The notes under the pieces were generated by a model that saw only the letters and a list, made by a program, of their open reading frames with translations, searched no databases and had not been told where the DNA came from. Position numbers and translations under genes: made by a program. From positions 2,581,501 through 2,645,500 of the forward strand of contig VICG01000001.1 of NCBI GenBank assembly GCA_008692225.1: DNA of 64,000 bases, given 5' to 3'. The DNA comes from Monilinia fructicola. Lineage: Eukaryota; Ascomycota; Leotiomycetes; Helotiales; Sclerotiniaceae. This document shows positions 62,658 to 64,000 of the stretch, piece after piece. Numbering within the stretch: the first letter of the stretch is position 1; each line of letters begins with the position of its first letter.

Positions 62658-64000
62658 ATGTCGTCTCCGCTTCCAAATTTCAGCGACCTTTACATCAGCA
62701 AGACCATGCATACAACACGTAGTGGTCAGGTCTATTCGCATCAATCTCTGAGAGGCAAGGGCTCCGCTGGTGATAGTGGTTCAGATGATGGTAGTAACCA
62801 CTCACTATACTCTGATAACGACAATGAAGACGAAGAACAAGATATAGAAGGTGAAGGGAGAATATCTCAAGAATTCAACGTGTTTTCCGAAGATGAGGAA
62901 TCGGAAGACGATGAGGGTAACGAGGATAGCGAGCCACACACTGTGCTTGCTGTCGATCATTGCAGACTGGTGCGATCAGGGGGGCAATCGAGTGAGGAAT
63001 CGAGTCCATACTTCGCTTTCCAGGTTGGCGTCGCAGAGGTCAAAACCGTCGGTATTCGAATAGGCTCGTTAAGCCAAGGCGGAGAAGAAAAATGCTCCGA
63101 GTGCGGAATAGAGTCTTGCTTCCACATTACCAGACTCAAATCTGCCATGGGTATATCAGCTGGAGATGATTGTTATCAACGTCTTGACGAAAGGGGAATG
63201 TCCAATATATGCGACGATCTTGGGTGGGATTTTACAGACGAACCCTACCTTTTCCCTGCTCCACAATGGTCACTTAAAAATGAGAGACTAAATACAAGTA
63301 CAACATCCCGCAGAAGAGACGGTGACGTCAGAGATATGCTATCATTCTTCCACCCCCATGCCGTGGCAGATGAGTACCGAGACCTCTTTGAGTTTGCTGT
63401 TCACAACGACGATGTTCTTGTTCCCTACAATCTTGAGGCTACTTTGTCCAGGTTGCTGACCCAAGACGACGTTATCTTTCGTCGATTTGAACAGCATATT
63501 CCTAGAGAACGCCGAGATATGTTATACCTACATAAAATGGAGGATAAATTCAATGAGTCACTTCGACAACTGGACGAATATTCAGCTTCTGGTATGCTGT
63601 CAAATTGGAATGCCTTGGCTCCACCCGAAAATATTGGTTTTTGAGCACAATATACCATGGTGTTCCCAAACTCTTATTCACATTAGTGATTCGATGAGTG
63701 ACAACCTGAGATGGAGAGTCGGTATGAGCAGACGTAATCAGTTGCAAGCAGCAGCAATTCTGATCCGAATGTTGGAGGCTGTTCGTTCCCGCAATGTCGA
63801 TGTATACGCCAATCATTCTTTCCGACGCAACAGACCCCATGGAGAGCAATTGACCAATCGAAACCTTTACTTGAATTTACTTGGTCCACAATCCGAAGAT
63901 ATTCTAGGTAGGAGCGGCTTCATCCTTGATTGCCTAGAAATTTTACCTGAGAATGTTGTTTCCACCGGTGATTTTGTCAATCGCTTAAATCGTCTTCACA
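62658..64000 (+). CDS. Conserved fungal hypothetical protein with SWIM-like motif, partial and frame-shifted
   Basis: The gene runs off the window end. ATG 62658 is the first good start. The N-terminus has a long acidic Asp/Glu/Ser stretch (DNDNEDEEQDIEGEG). A Cys/His cluster CSECGIESCFHITRL near residue 155 resembles the C-x-C/C-x-H end of SWIM-type zinc fingers, and the following helical region (LSFFHPHAVADEYRDLFEF, LEATLSRLLTQDDVIF) resembles fungal proteins annotated with SWIM domains. The frame ends at 63644 after PPENIGF, but the next frame continues EHNIPWCSQTLIHISDSM to the window end without a stop. The junction is a run of five T at 63638-63642; four T would keep one frame. Function unknown. 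Confidence 0.65.

Overview
The window comes from a filamentous ascomycete (Pezizomycotina). Genes are split by short GT-AG introns of about 45-180 bp with TAAC/TAAT-like branch sites. They include ascomycete markers: a VelB velvet regulator, CYP51B, a fungal DGAT2 with a long N-terminal extension, a Kip2-type kinesin and an ERD1/EXS protein. The general look of the proteins suggests Leotiomycetes (Helotiales-like), but that placement is inference from memory of protein families and was not tested by a search. I support 16 protein-coding genes and one dead DNA transposon. Most of the rest is long AT-rich intergenic DNA with microsatellites and repeated short palindromes.

Layout. 1-5456 is repeat-rich non-coding DNA. 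5457-7223 is velB (+). 8783-10152 is erd1 (-), divergent from pex10 (+, 10708-11817). 12489-14855 is a TPR/SET-domain protein (+). 14856-17120 is non-coding, with a GC-rich island and C-rich tracts. 17121-18732 is an Izh3-like haemolysin III/AdipoR-family membrane protein (-). 18733-21330 is AT satellite DNA. 21331-23010 is cyp51 (-). 23162-24668 is a mutated Tc1/mariner element with clear terminal inverted repeats and a TA duplication. 25540-27304 is DGAT2 (-). 28740-30869 is a C2H2 transcription factor (-). 33959-34781 is a phosphoglycerate-mutase-like phosphatase (-), divergent from an STK19 homologue (+, 35148-36317). 40681-43717 is the kinesin (+). 48855-50762 is a GT23/fucosyltransferase-like type II membrane protein (+). 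51867-53123 is an FAD-dependent monooxygenase (+). 53734-55190 is a secreted Cys-rich, Ser/Asp-rich, probably GPI-anchored protein (+). 55347-56741 is an FMN-dependent 2-hydroxyacid dehydrogenase/monooxygenase (-). 59156-60796 is a ten-exon zinc alcohol dehydrogenase (+). 62658-64000 is a partial hypothetical protein with a SWIM-like Cys/His motif (+).

The genes are a mixture of housekeeping functions (Golgi/ER retention, peroxisome import, sterol and triacylglycerol synthesis, microtubule transport). I see no secondary-metabolite, CRISPR or phage-like cluster. The two divergent pairs (erd1/pex10 and phosphatase/STK19) probably share promoters.

The most notable observation is that six conserved genes (velB, erd1, SET, Izh3-like, DGAT2 and the terminal hypothetical) carry reading-frame breaks. 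Thirteen breaks can each be explained by one extra unit of a short local tandem duplication (1, 2, 4 or 8 bp). Nine other genes in the window are intact, including long ones. Either the assembly has an insertion-biased error pattern or the genome really carries many recent micro-duplications; reads would decide. The second notable pattern is a set of 10-bp perfect palindromes (TACCTAGGTA, ATCCATGGAT, TACTCGAGTA) repeated many times, almost only between genes.
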